Shown: positions 45,585 through 55,000 of the stretch, piece by piece
Layout: each line of letters starts with the position of its first letter
Numbering within the stretch: the first letter of the stretch is position 1
Origin: Streptococcus oralis subsp. tigurinus AZ_3a
GTDB lineage: Bacteria > Bacillota > Bacilli > Lactobacillales > Streptococcaceae
DNA length: 64,000 nt
Direction of reading: 5' to 3'
Assembly: GCA_000344275.1 (NCBI GenBank)
Contig: AORU01000002.1
Coordinates: forward strand, 186,001 to 250,000
Position numbers and translations under genes: made by a program
The notes under the pieces: generated by a model
Told to the model about the DNA's origin: nothing
Seen by the model: only the letters and a program-made list of their open reading frames with translations
Database searches by the model: none

Positions 45585-45917
45585 ATGTTAACTTCGATGA
45601 TTCTAGGAATACTAACAATTGTACTAGCCCTCGCCTTCTCATTGCTTCACCTTGCTGCTGCTTTTTCAGCTATGAAACAAAAGAACTACAGTCTAGGAAA
45701 CAAGTGTATCTTGATCGGCAGTTGCCTCACCTCTCTGGCTCTAGCCATCTTTTACTTTGTCCCACTTGCAACCATTCTTCTATGGATTGTGGGTTCGAGT
45801 ATCGTCTGCTATGGTGCCTACTGGAACGGCCAACAGAAAGAACACCAACATATATCGCACCACGTTATTCGTATAACGAGTGCTATTGTCATTACGGTAT
45901 TATTCATTTTGCTCTAA
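45585..45917 (+). CDS. Small membrane protein of unknown function
   Basis: This 110-residue protein has three or four hydrophobic segments (about residues 4-30, 42-60, 63-80 and 95-110) and a hydrophilic loop WNGQQKEHQHISHH. AAAGGAACC lies before the ATG. It follows sczA by 26 bases and ends before a strong terminator, so it may be co-transcribed with sczA. The longer overlapping frame (45548-45958) lacks such coherent membrane segments and is a shadow. Confidence 0.7.
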   Translation: MLTSMILGILTIVLALAFSLLHLAAAFSAMKQKNYSLGNKCILIGSCLTSLALAIFYFVPLATILLWIVGSSIVCYGAYWNGQQKEHQHISHHVIRITSAIVITVLFILL

Positions 45918-45920
45918 CAC

Positions 45921-45948
45921 AAAAAAAGGATCATCTGATCCTTTTTTT
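45921..45948. terminator. Bidirectional terminator
   Basis: AAAAAAAGGATCA-TC-TGATCCTTTTTTT, between the small membrane gene and the convergent pnuC remnant. Confidence 0.9.
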
Positions 45949-45954
45949 ACTTTT

Positions 45955-46462
45955 TTAAGCGCTTTTTGCTGCCTTGCTCCACTGATACCACCCAACTAGA
46001 CTATTGATGAGATAAATTAGGTATTTCTCTTGGATTTGCAGGCTTTCTCCCCACCAGAGATAGATAGAAAAGACATTGGTAGCTGCCCAGAATATCCATT
46101 GTTCACGGTAAACAGCTGTCATGAGGATTTGCCCTACCCCATTGGTCGCATCGGTGATGGAATCGCGATAAGGACGATTGGCTCCGATAGACTGATAAAT
46201 GAACCTAAATACCAACCACCAAAGAACACTAATGGAAAGATACTTGGTCCAACCCTTGCCGTCCAGTTTACGTGCGACAAACTCTTGTTGTTCTTTCTTA
46301 AACTGGGCTTGATAAATCCAAACCAAGAGACCAATTGGCTGCATAATTGTAAAATAGAGAGTTGTTAAAACCTCACCATAGAAGCCTTTTTGAAGGGCAA
46401 GCACCAGATAAATGATGGAATTAATCAAACCAAATAGGTAGTTACTAGCACGACCTTCAGCT
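45955..46462 (-). pseudogene. pnuC: PnuC-type nicotinamide riboside transporter, 5' truncated
   Basis: The reading frame ends normally at 45955 and its C-terminal part (YFTIMQPIGLLVWIYQAQF, then LYFTIM and QWIFWAATNVFSIYLWW) matches PnuC transporters of nicotinamide riboside. PnuC normally has about 260 residues; here only about 160-170 remain. Codons for GRASNYLFGLINSIIYL can be read upstream of the first possible start to about 46462. There a stop and unrelated sequence leading into the ISS1 transposase ORF replace the N-terminal membrane helices. It has also lost its promoter. Confidence 0.85.
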
Positions 46463-46500
46463 TCTCAAAGAGCAGAAAAAAGGTTAGTAAGGCTTGAGAG

Positions 46501-47196
46501 ATGAATCATTTTAAAGGCAAACAATTCCAACAAGACGTCATCATTGTCGCTGTTGGTTATTACCTACGTTACAATCTGAGCTATCGTGAAGTTCAGGAAT
46601 TGCTTTATGACCGTGGAATAAATGTTTGTCACACTACGATTTATCGGTGGGTTCAAGAATACAGTAAAATCCTCTATCATCTCTGGAAAAAGAAAAATAA
46701 ACAGTCCTTCTATTCGTGGAAAATGGATGAAACCTATATCAAAATTAAGGGGCGTTGGCATTATCTCTATCGAGCGATTGATGCGGACGGTTTAACATTG
46801 GATATCTGGTTACGAAAGAAACGTCGAGCAGACGATAACAGCTATAAGTTAGAAAATACCGCCTATCAAGAAGATAAAGCACGCAAAGCAGAAACCGAAG
46901 ATAAGCTAGCTATTGAAGCAATGAAAAGCAAGTACACCACGCTATTGCTAGAAAATATGTTGCTAAGTCCGTTTGAAATGCAAGATACAAAAATCATGGC
47001 AGGATTGCAAGTCCATGTTTACCCCCTCTATGACGAACTGAAAGAATTAAGAGGGATAAATAGTGTTAAAGACCACTTGTCTTATGTTGCCAGCAGACGT
47101 GAAGAATATTCTAAGCATAATATCGCACGCTACCTCAAAAAAGCCATTGAACAATATCTACCAACGGTTAAAAGGCAGGACTTAAACCATGAGTGA
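46501..47196 (+). pseudogene. Chimeric ORF: ISS1 transposase N-terminus fused to plasmid RepB C-terminus
   Basis: This continuous 231-codon frame has residues 1 to about 107 (MNHFKGKQFQQDVIIVAVGY to DIWLRKKR) that match the IS6-family ISS1 transposase, with the helix-turn-helix and first catalytic aspartate in YSWKMDETYI (D76). From about residue 109 (ADDNSYKLEN, near base 46825) the sequence is the C-terminus of a lactococcal-type RepB initiator (KSKYTTLLLENMLLSPFEMQ, ending KRQDLNHE). The second aspartate and glutamate of the transposase and the RepB DNA-binding part are both missing. It overlaps repX as a normal repB does. Confidence 0.85.
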
Positions 47197-47686
47197 AGAC
47201 TTAAAAACGATCAAAGAGCTGGCGGATGAGTTGAGTGTTACAAAACAAAATATTCAATATCACTACCAAAGGTTACCAAAAGAATTACAGCTTAAAAGTT
47301 CCAATGGGTCTAATCTAATAAATTCTAAAGCAGAAAAAATAATTTTAGGTAAAGTAGAAAGTAGTAGCAAATCAAATACCAAAGACCAACAAATAAGTAG
47401 CAAAGACCAACAAATAGAAAAACTAACTAATTTGTTAGACCAGTAACAACGATTAGCCTTGCAAGATAAAAAGTTGCTAGAAGAATACAAGGCGGAAAAT
47501 GATAACTTAAAAGCCCTCAAAATGCCCTCACAGGAAACAGAATTCAAACACTTAGACAATCAATATAAAGATGAAGTGAACGCTCTTAAAGAGAAGTTGG
47601 AAAATTTACAGGAACAAATCAAAGATCAAAAAAGGATAGAAGAACAAGAAAAACCAATAAAATGGTGGGGACTATGGCGAAAATAG
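47189..47686 (+). pseudogene. RepX/DUF536-type plasmid protein split by a nonsense codon
   Basis: It starts with MSEDLKTIKELADELSVTK, a helix-turn-helix, runs through a linker with DQQISSKDQQ repeats and stops at TAA 47444-47446. The same frame continues at once with QRLALQDKKLLEEYKAEN, a coiled coil, to WWGLWRK at 47686. The full length of 165 residues matches the replication-associated DUF536 proteins encoded after repB on lactococcal plasmids. The TAA sits in a run of glutamine codons, so a single CAA-to-TAA change explains it. A TTG at 47459 could restart translation, but without an obvious RBS. Confidence 0.85.
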
Positions 47687-47834
47687 ATGATTCAGTTAAA
47701 AAAAAGTTCCAGAATTGCGATTTAAAGGATTCACGGATGAATGGGAACAGCGTAAGTTGGGAGACGAAGTTCGAATAGTGATGGGACAGTCTCCTAATTC
47801 AGAAAATTATACTGATGATCCTAATGGGCGCTAA
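47674..47834 (+). pseudogene. Type I restriction specificity subunit (HsdS) N-terminal fragment
   Basis: The ATG at 47674 overlaps the end of repX, as hsdS does on lactococcal plasmids. After eight A (47698-47705) the frame must shift by one base to read VPELRFKGFTDEWEQRKLGD and VRIVMGQSPNSENYTDDPNG, the classic start of HsdS target recognition domain 1. The sequence then ends in a stop at 47832. One A is missing from the run and the rest of the gene (about 350 residues) is gone. Confidence 0.8.
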
Positions 47835-48058
47835 AAATGCGAAGACCTATGAAGACCTATTTTGTATTAGTCAAACAAAAAATCCAAAAGAAATGGTATA
47901 TGATTATGACCATGAAACAAAGTAAAATCAAACCGAGTGATCTGAGGAAGCACCCGATGATCATGAAACGTTATTAAACACAAAAGTCACCCATGTGAGT
48001 TCTTGCCAGAAGCTGAAGTTAATCCTTCAACCTGGAAAACCCGCAGAGGTGACTTTTT
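47835..48058. other. Intergenic region with terminator of the ECF operon
   Basis: About 220 bases without a convincing gene. A tandem 10-base repeat GAAGACCTAT lies near 47841-47862. AAAAGTCACC (47982-47991) pairs with GGTGACTTTT (48048-48057) around a long loop holding an inner TGAAG/CTTCA stem. On the minus strand this ends in T-rich sequence and probably terminates the ECF operon. Confidence 0.5.
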
Positions 48059-48859
48059 CTATACATCTCGATTTTTCTGGCAATAATCATTAACCGATAA
48101 ATATGTCTGTGAATCACCCAGCGACTCCGCTATGTCCATAATCCGCGGTGGTAGTAATCCCACTCGCTGGACAAGTTCGTGATTGCTGAACAATTCCCGT
48201 GGACTGCCGGCGAAGCCAAACTTCCCGTGTTCCATAACATACACCGACTCAAACTCGGCGGCGACCCAATCCATGTCATGGGTGATGGTCACAACTTGGT
48301 GGCCCGAATCAGCCAACTGATGGAAAATTGCGGTCAACTTGCGCCGGCTTTCCCAATCAAGCGACATCATCGGCTCATCAAATAAATAAATCGCCGGATC
48401 CACTGCCAAAACTGTGGCAACGCTCAACAGCTTGCGTTCCGACAATGACAGGTCATATGGACTTTCAGCTGTTTTATCATCCAAGCCAACTCTTTTTAGA
48501 GCCGCTAAAGCCCGCCTCGTAATCGTGTCGTGGTCATCCATGACCTGCGCGACATTCCACTCCACCTCTCGTTGAACGGTCGGGTTGAAAAGCTGATCGT
48601 CAGGATTCTGAAAAGTAATCCCAACCTTCAGTAACTTTTCGACTGGTTTAAGATCATTAAAATTTTCTCCATCGATCTTAATCACACCGGTTTGTGGTAT
48701 CAGCAAACCCGTCAACAATTTGAAGAGCGTTGATTTGCCGGCACCATTTTGGCCGACAATCGCCACCATCGGATCGGCGAAGTGTTTGTCTTCAACATCC
48801 AAGCTAAAGGACCGTTCCGGATAAGTGAACGTCAGGTGGCTCAGTTCAATTGTGGACAT
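48059..48859 (-). CDS. ECF transporter ATPase (degenerate signature motif)
   Basis: This 266-residue EcfA-type ABC ATPase has Walker A GQNGAGKST near residue 37, Q-loop FQNPDDQLF, Walker B YLFDEPMMSLD with the catalytic glutamate, and H-loop TITHDMD. The ABC signature is LSLSERK instead of LSGGQ. It is the last gene of the operon and overlaps the second ATPase gene by 14 bases. The pair forms a heterodimer that drives import of a vitamin or nutrient bound by the S component. Base composition is clearly more GC-rich than the host genes, as in lactobacilli. Confidence 0.9.
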   Translation of the reverse strand: MSTIELSHLTFTYPERSFSLDVEDKHFADPMVAIVGQNGAGKSTLFKLLTGLLIPQTGVIKIDGENFNDLKPVEKLLKVGITFQNPDDQLFNPTVQREVEWNVAQVMDDHDTITRRALAALKRVGLDDKTAESPYDLSLSERKLLSVATVLAVDPAIYLFDEPMMSLDWESRRKLTAIFHQLADSGHQVVTITHDMDWVAAEFESVYVMEHGKFGFAGSPRELFSNHELVQRVGLLPPRIMDIAESLGDSQTYLSVNDYCQKNRDV

Positions 48860-49691
48860 AACGAACCTCCTTCAGATCAGCGTAATTCACCGGATACCGG
48901 CCATCAGCCAAGTGCCAATCCATTTTTTGAGCAAGTTGCTGGATTGTCGGGGCTGGAATCTGCCAGTCAGCTGCCAAATGATTAAACACCTCACCCGGCC
49001 TGCCCTGGGCTACCATTTGACCCTCGTGCAGCACCCACACAACGTCGGCGACTTCGCACAAATCGTCAATTTCACTGGTGACAATGAAGACAGTCGTCTC
49101 TTTGACTTGGGCTAGCCATTGGAAAAATTGCCGGCGGCCAAGGGGATCCATCTCACTGGTCGGATCATCCATAATCAAAACAGCCGGATTAGCCACAATC
49201 GCCGTGGCAATTGCCAACCGCTGGATCTGACCACCGGAAAGGCTCTCGGGACGCAAATTCAGCTGTTCAATCAGCCCCATTTGCGTGGCAACTTCTTCAA
49301 CCCGTTTTTGAATCAGTCCTTCAGCCATTCCCTGATTAATCAAGTCAAAGGCGATTTCATCGGCAACCGTGTCTGCCAACCCGCTTAGTTGGCCAGCTGG
49401 ATTTTGCAGTACAACTCCATTCATGGCATTATAAACGGGCCAATTGTCGGACACTCGCTGGCCAAACATGTGCCAATCGCCCTCAATCTCAGCAGACACA
49501 ATTTTGGGAATAACCCCTGCCAGCACACGGCACAAAGTCGATTTGCCGGAGTGGCTATTCCCGATAATCCCAACCACCTGGCCAGTATGAACCTCCACGT
49601 TAATCTGACGCAGTTGTGGTTGCTCAGTACCCGGATAACGGGTGGTCAAATTTTCAATTACAATCCGTTTATCTTCGTCCATATCTTCCAC
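48846..49691 (-). CDS. ECF transporter ATPase (degenerate Walker B and H-loop)
   Basis: This 281-residue EcfA-type ATPase has Walker A GNSHSGKST, Q-loop LQNPAGQLS and a perfect signature LSGGQIQR. Walker B is LIMDDPTSEMD (aspartate for the catalytic glutamate) and the H-loop histidine is replaced by serine in FIVTSEID. The defects are complementary to those of the partner. A start at MDEDKR (49682) is also possible. It overlaps the EcfT gene by 34 bases. Confidence 0.9.
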   Translation of the reverse strand: MEDMDEDKRIVIENLTTRYPGTEQPQLRQINVEVHTGQVVGIIGNSHSGKSTLCRVLAGVIPKIVSAEIEGDWHMFGQRVSDNWPVYNAMNGVVLQNPAGQLSGLADTVADEIAFDLINQGMAEGLIQKRVEEVATQMGLIEQLNLRPESLSGGQIQRLAIATAIVANPAVLIMDDPTSEMDPLGRRQFFQWLAQVKETTVFIVTSEIDDLCEVADVVWVLHEGQMVAQGRPGEVFNHLAADWQIPAPTIQQLAQKMDWHLADGRYPVNYADLKEVRYVHN

Positions 49692-50452
49692 CCAATCAAT
49701 AAAATTGCCAATCCAGTCAGACCAATGTGCAGCGTCCGCGACAGGCGATACACGCGCTGGGAGGTTCTGACAGTCCGGTTGAGATTATCAAAACCTCTCA
49801 GTTGGAGAGAAATCGACCGCGTCATCGATTGATCCAAGGTCTTAATCACCAATGGAATTAGAACCGGCAGGACTGACTTTAATTTCTGAATCAACGTTTT
49901 TTGCGGATTGGTTCCGCGAACTTTTTGTGCCTGCTGGATTTTCCGCATATTGCGCATCATTTCCGGCAAAATATAACACACCGACATCAGAACGTAGACG
50001 GTTTTATAAGACAATCCGGACAGTTCCAAATAGGCCGCGTTTTCTGAAATACTCGTGGTCACCATAAAAAAGCCACTGGTCAAAATAATCACCAATACTC
50101 GACAACCCAGAGTGGTGGCGTAAATCAGGCCTTCTTTGTAGAACGACACCCCAAGCACAGAAAACAGCACAGTTTGATTCCGACTGTAAAATAACCCTTG
50201 GATGATCAGCATGGTGCAAATCAGAAACAGGCTGAATCCCAGCGCCTTAAAGGTGGTAGAACTCAATTTGGAAAATAACAATAGCAGTGTTGCGACAAGA
50301 ATTAATCCGGCCTGAAGCAATAAATTCATACTGGCAAAGCTCAACAACGTCATGTCCAAGATGAACAAGAGCTTAGTAATCGGATCGATCACCTGGTACC
50401 ACTTGAGCTTGACCCGTGGCGCTCCAGAAATCAATGTTTTATCAGTCATCAT
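49658..50452 (-). CDS. ECF transporter transmembrane protein EcfT
   Basis: This 264-residue membrane protein has about five hydrophobic segments in residues 25-150 and the two coupling helices of EcfT, seen as QAQKVRGTN near residue 176 and SLQLRGFDN near residue 220. The RG pairs bind the ATPases; the flanking residues differ from the usual ARG. It lies between the S component gene (4-base overlap) and the ATPases. Confidence 0.88.
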   Translation of the reverse strand: MMTDKTLISGAPRVKLKWYQVIDPITKLLFILDMTLLSFASMNLLLQAGLILVATLLLLFSKLSSTTFKALGFSLFLICTMLIIQGLFYSRNQTVLFSVLGVSFYKEGLIYATTLGCRVLVIILTSGFFMVTTSISENAAYLELSGLSYKTVYVLMSVCYILPEMMRNMRKIQQAQKVRGTNPQKTLIQKLKSVLPVLIPLVIKTLDQSMTRSISLQLRGFDNLNRTVRTSQRVYRLSRTLHIGLTGLAILLIGWKIWTKINGL

Positions 50453-51051
50453 TTATCATCGCTAAAGAAGTGCACCATCCGCTTCGGCAGCTGACGATAG
50501 ATGAAGAATGCCAGGTAGGCCACGCAGACTTTATCCAAAATATCCAAGACAAACTCATCGGTAAATGAGGCCAGCCACACTGGTGCATGATTGGCGACCA
50601 TTACCGCAAACAATGAGTCACCCCAAGCGATACCGGTCTGACCACCCCAAAAGATGACGTTGAGTGGCGTTGAAATGACAGCTGAAACGATGGCAATAAT
50701 AATAGCAGAAACAAATACTCGTCGCGCTGACGAGAACCACCCATTGGCGTGCAAAACTCCGACAGCAATCCCAATTCCGATGCTGGTAATCGCATACACG
50801 GTTGAAATTGGCGATAAGGTCAGCCCATAGATCACGTTGTTGATGAAACCACTAATGGCACCGGCAACCGGCCCAGCCAACATGCTGGTAAGAAAGGTTC
50901 CCAAAGACCCCAGCCAAACGGGCAACTTTAACCCCTCCGCCAAGGCTTTGGCAACATAGTTAATCCCCACGGCAGCGGGAATCAAAGTCATGGTGGCAGC
51001 ACTTAACTTAAATTTCCACATACTGGTACGATGAATCGGTTCTGTTTTCAT
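50449..51051 (-). CDS. ECF transporter substrate-binding S component
   Basis: This integral membrane protein of about 200 residues has five or six helices, with AAVGINYVAKALAEGLKLPV and GPVAGAISGFINNVIYG as recognisable S-component features. It captures the substrate in the membrane and docks on EcfT. I cannot assign a vitamin: motifs of RibU, ThiT, BioY, FolT or QueT are not obvious. I chose the ATG at 51051 (MKTEPIHR), with GGAGAAG seven bases upstream, over the TTG at 51105. First gene of the ECF operon. Confidence 0.85.
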   Translation of the reverse strand: MKTEPIHRTSMWKFKLSAATMTLIPAAVGINYVAKALAEGLKLPVWLGSLGTFLTSMLAGPVAGAISGFINNVIYGLTLSPISTVYAITSIGIGIAVGVLHANGWFSSARRVFVSAIIIAIVSAVISTPLNVIFWGGQTGIAWGDSLFAVMVANHAPVWLASFTDEFVLDILDKVCVAYLAFFIYRQLPKRMVHFFSDDK

Positions 51052-51230
51052 AATCTTCTCCTTTTGTTTTTTAAGAGCCGTGTCTGGATAGACTTTCGGA
51101 CGCAACGCTCTATTATATATCTACTGAACTGTCTATACACAAGATTTCCATCCTTAGTCGACATGAGCTGGAAATCCTTATTTGTTAAGTAGTTCACAAC
51201 ACATTATACACCTATTATCTGAATAGTCAA
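51052..51230 (-). promoter_or_regulatory. Promoter and ~145-nt structured leader of the ECF operon
   Basis: On the minus strand TTGACT (51230-51225), 16 bases, TATAAT (51208-51203) give a start near 51196, 145 bases before the ATG. The leader contains GATTTCC/GGAAATC (51176-51170 and 51149-51143), AGAGC/GCTCT (51111-51107 and 51078-51074), and competing pairings of ATAGAC (51136-51131) with GTCTAT (51093-51088) versus a local GTCT/AGAC hairpin. Such a leader before a transporter suggests a riboswitch. I do not recognise a known class. Confidence 0.55.
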
Positions 51231-51312
51231 GTGTATTTACAGTAAAATTTTAGAAAATCCTGAAAATTTCCTCTTATTTTCCATTTAAAAATGAAAATCA
51301 TTAATTCTGACA

Positions 51313-51352
51313 CCAAAAAAGCCCAGATAAGATTGCCTGAGCATTTTTTTAT
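51313..51352 (-). terminator. Terminator of the choline-type transporter operon
   Basis: GC-CAG/CTG-GC stem flanked by A- and T-runs (AAAAAAGCCCAG...CTGAGCATTTTTTT). Confidence 0.7.
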
Positions 51353-51389
51353 ATGGTCGTTTAAGCAAGTTGAGTTTAGCATTTTCAAA

Positions 51390-53631
<2,242 letters not shown>

Positions 53632-53645
53632 TCTTTGTCCTCAAT

Positions 53646-54410
53646 TTAAAATTTTCCTCGGTTGGTCAAGTCTTCTACCTTAGGCATAACTTCCTTATTA
53701 TCCCAATGCTCCACAATCAAGCCATTCTCCAAACGGAAGATATCGTACTGGGCATAGGCAACTTCGTCAATCTGAGTCTGTCCATAGCTGACCACATAAT
53801 TTCCTTGTCCCAAAAGCTGGAAAACAAAGTCGAAAGTGACACCATGTTCCGCCACATAGTTTTTATAAGCCTGACTTCCTTGGCCAATCTCATGATTATG
53901 CTGAATCAAATCGTCCGCCACATAATCACTCCACTGCTCCAGCTCCCCATTTTGGAAAATTTCTGTCAAGAAACGGCGAACCAACTTTTTATTTTCTGCT
54001 GTTTTGTCCAAATCCGTGATTTCAAAATCTCCAAAGATCTGATCTAACTGTTCATTTTCTGGAGTTCGATAGTAGTCAATAACATCCCAATGTTCTACGA
54101 TACGGCCATTCTCATCCGCACGGAAAGTATCTGTCGTCACCCATTGAGCTTCCCCGCCATTGAGATATTGGTGAACATGGACAAAGACCAGATTGCCGTC
54201 TTCAATGGTGCGAACAATTTTCATCTCACGCTCGGGATAACGCTCAAAGAAATTTGCAAAGAAAGCCGCAAACCCTTCTTTCCCATCTGGCACACCTGTC
54301 GAGTGTTGGATATAAGTATCCCCTACAGACTGAGCTTGAGCCTCCGCAACACGCCCATCTTGAATGGCGTGAATATATAGATTTTGTGCATTTTCAACTT
54401 GTTTTGACAT
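53646..54410 (-). CDS. Protein with two SnoaL-like domains
   Basis: This 254-residue soluble protein consists of two similar halves. Each has the cone-shaped alpha+beta (SnoaL/NTF2-like) pattern: VGDTYIQHSTGVPDGKEGFAAF with RIVEHWDVIDYY in the first, VADDLIQHNHEIGQGSQAY with LIVEHWDNKEVMP in the second. Members bind or isomerise small molecules. It lies four bases after the MarR gene and 15 before the ATPase gene, so it belongs to the MarR-controlled transporter operon. Function unknown. Confidence 0.8.
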   Translation of the reverse strand: MSKQVENAQNLYIHAIQDGRVAEAQAQSVGDTYIQHSTGVPDGKEGFAAFFANFFERYPEREMKIVRTIEDGNLVFVHVHQYLNGGEAQWVTTDTFRADENGRIVEHWDVIDYYRTPENEQLDQIFGDFEITDLDKTAENKKLVRRFLTEIFQNGELEQWSDYVADDLIQHNHEIGQGSQAYKNYVAEHGVTFDFVFQLLGQGNYVVSYGQTQIDEVAYAQYDIFRLENGLIVEHWDNKEVMPKVEDLTNRGKF

Positions 54411-54413
54411 GAT

Positions 54414-54857
54414 TTATTCCTCATTTGCTTTCTCTTTCAGATTGTCCAAAATGCGTTCCTGATAACTTTCAAACTGGCGAATTTCTTCCTCTGAGAAGCC
54501 TTTATAAAAAATAGCATCCAGTCTTTGACTAACACGATGGCCAACTTCTTTCTGGGACAAACCTTTCTCCGTTAGTTTGACATATTTTTTTCGCTTGTCT
54601 ATTCCACATGGACTGATGGTAACCAGATTTTGCTCCTCAAGTTTCTTAATCATGGTTGTGAGCGTATTGTTAGCAAGTCCAGTCGCAAGCGCAATATCTG
54701 TCGCCGTAGCGCAACCTGTCTCACTATTCCATAACACCGTGAGAATCTTGCCCTGTTCACTCCGATAAAGAGACCCAGGATCCTGACTCAATAACTTTTG
54801 AAAGATCCGCCCATTCAACAAACGAATATGATGGGCAACTAAATGACTATCCCTCAT
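54414..54857 (-). CDS. MarR-family transcriptional regulator
   Basis: This 147-residue winged-helix regulator has its DNA-binding region in ATDIALATGLANNTLTTMIKKLEEQNLV (about residues 53-80) and the wing SPCGIDKRKKYVKLTEKG. It is the first gene of a four-gene operon (marR, SnoaL-like, ATPase, permease), so it probably controls the operon and itself. Two mirrored operator-like sites flank its promoter. Confidence 0.92.
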   Translation of the reverse strand: MRDSHLVAHHIRLLNGRIFQKLLSQDPGSLYRSEQGKILTVLWNSETGCATATDIALATGLANNTLTTMIKKLEEQNLVTISPCGIDKRKKYVKLTEKGLSQKEVGHRVSQRLDAIFYKGFSEEEIRQFESYQERILDNLKEKANEE

Positions 54858-54869
54858 GATTGCTCCAAT

Positions 54870-54942
54870 TTATTTCTATATCGAATTGTTTTTATTGTAA
54901 CACCTATCATTCCATCTGTCAACTATTTCGATTTAGAAATAA
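54870..54942 (-). promoter_or_regulatory. marR operon promoter with mirrored operator sites
   Basis: On the minus strand TTGACA (54922-54917), exactly 17 bases, TACAAT (54899-54894). TTCGATTTAGAAATAA (54927-54942) upstream and its near-perfect inverted copy TTATTTCTATATCGAA (54870-54885) downstream match in 15 of 16 positions and flank the promoter. Confidence 0.8.
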
Positions 54943-54952
54943 TTTCCACCAA

Positions 54953-54987
54953 CAAAAAAGACCTCCTACCTAAAGTAGAAGATCTCT
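54953..54987 (-). terminator. Terminator of the teichoic acid ligase gene
   Basis: Imperfect stem AGATCTTCTAC/GTAGGAGGTCT followed by TTTTTTG on the minus strand. Confidence 0.65.
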
Positions 54988-55000
54988 AATCTTGATCAAC

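Larger units (their letters stand above)
46463..51250. mobile_element. Integrated plasmid remnant plus ECF transporter operon
   Basis: Between truncated pnuC and the choline-type transporter operon lies foreign DNA. Its left part (46.46-47.84 kb) is built from ISS1, RepB, RepX and HsdS fragments in the order known from lactococcal theta plasmids. The right part (48.06-51.25 kb) is an intact, more GC-rich ECF transporter operon. I see no complete IS6-family terminal repeats and no target duplication, so the ends have been eroded. The right boundary, near 51.18-51.30 kb, is judged from composition and from the terminator of the next operon. Confidence 0.75.

Noticed and set aside
45548-45958. 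136-residue plus-strand frame overlapping the small membrane protein
   Set aside because: The alternative frame at 45585-45917 has coherent membrane helices and an RBS; this one has scattered Cys/His/Pro and runs through the terminator.
46463-46830. Functional ISS1/IS6 insertion sequence
   Set aside because: Only the N-terminal half of the transposase is present and I find no terminal inverted repeats, so it is a remnant.
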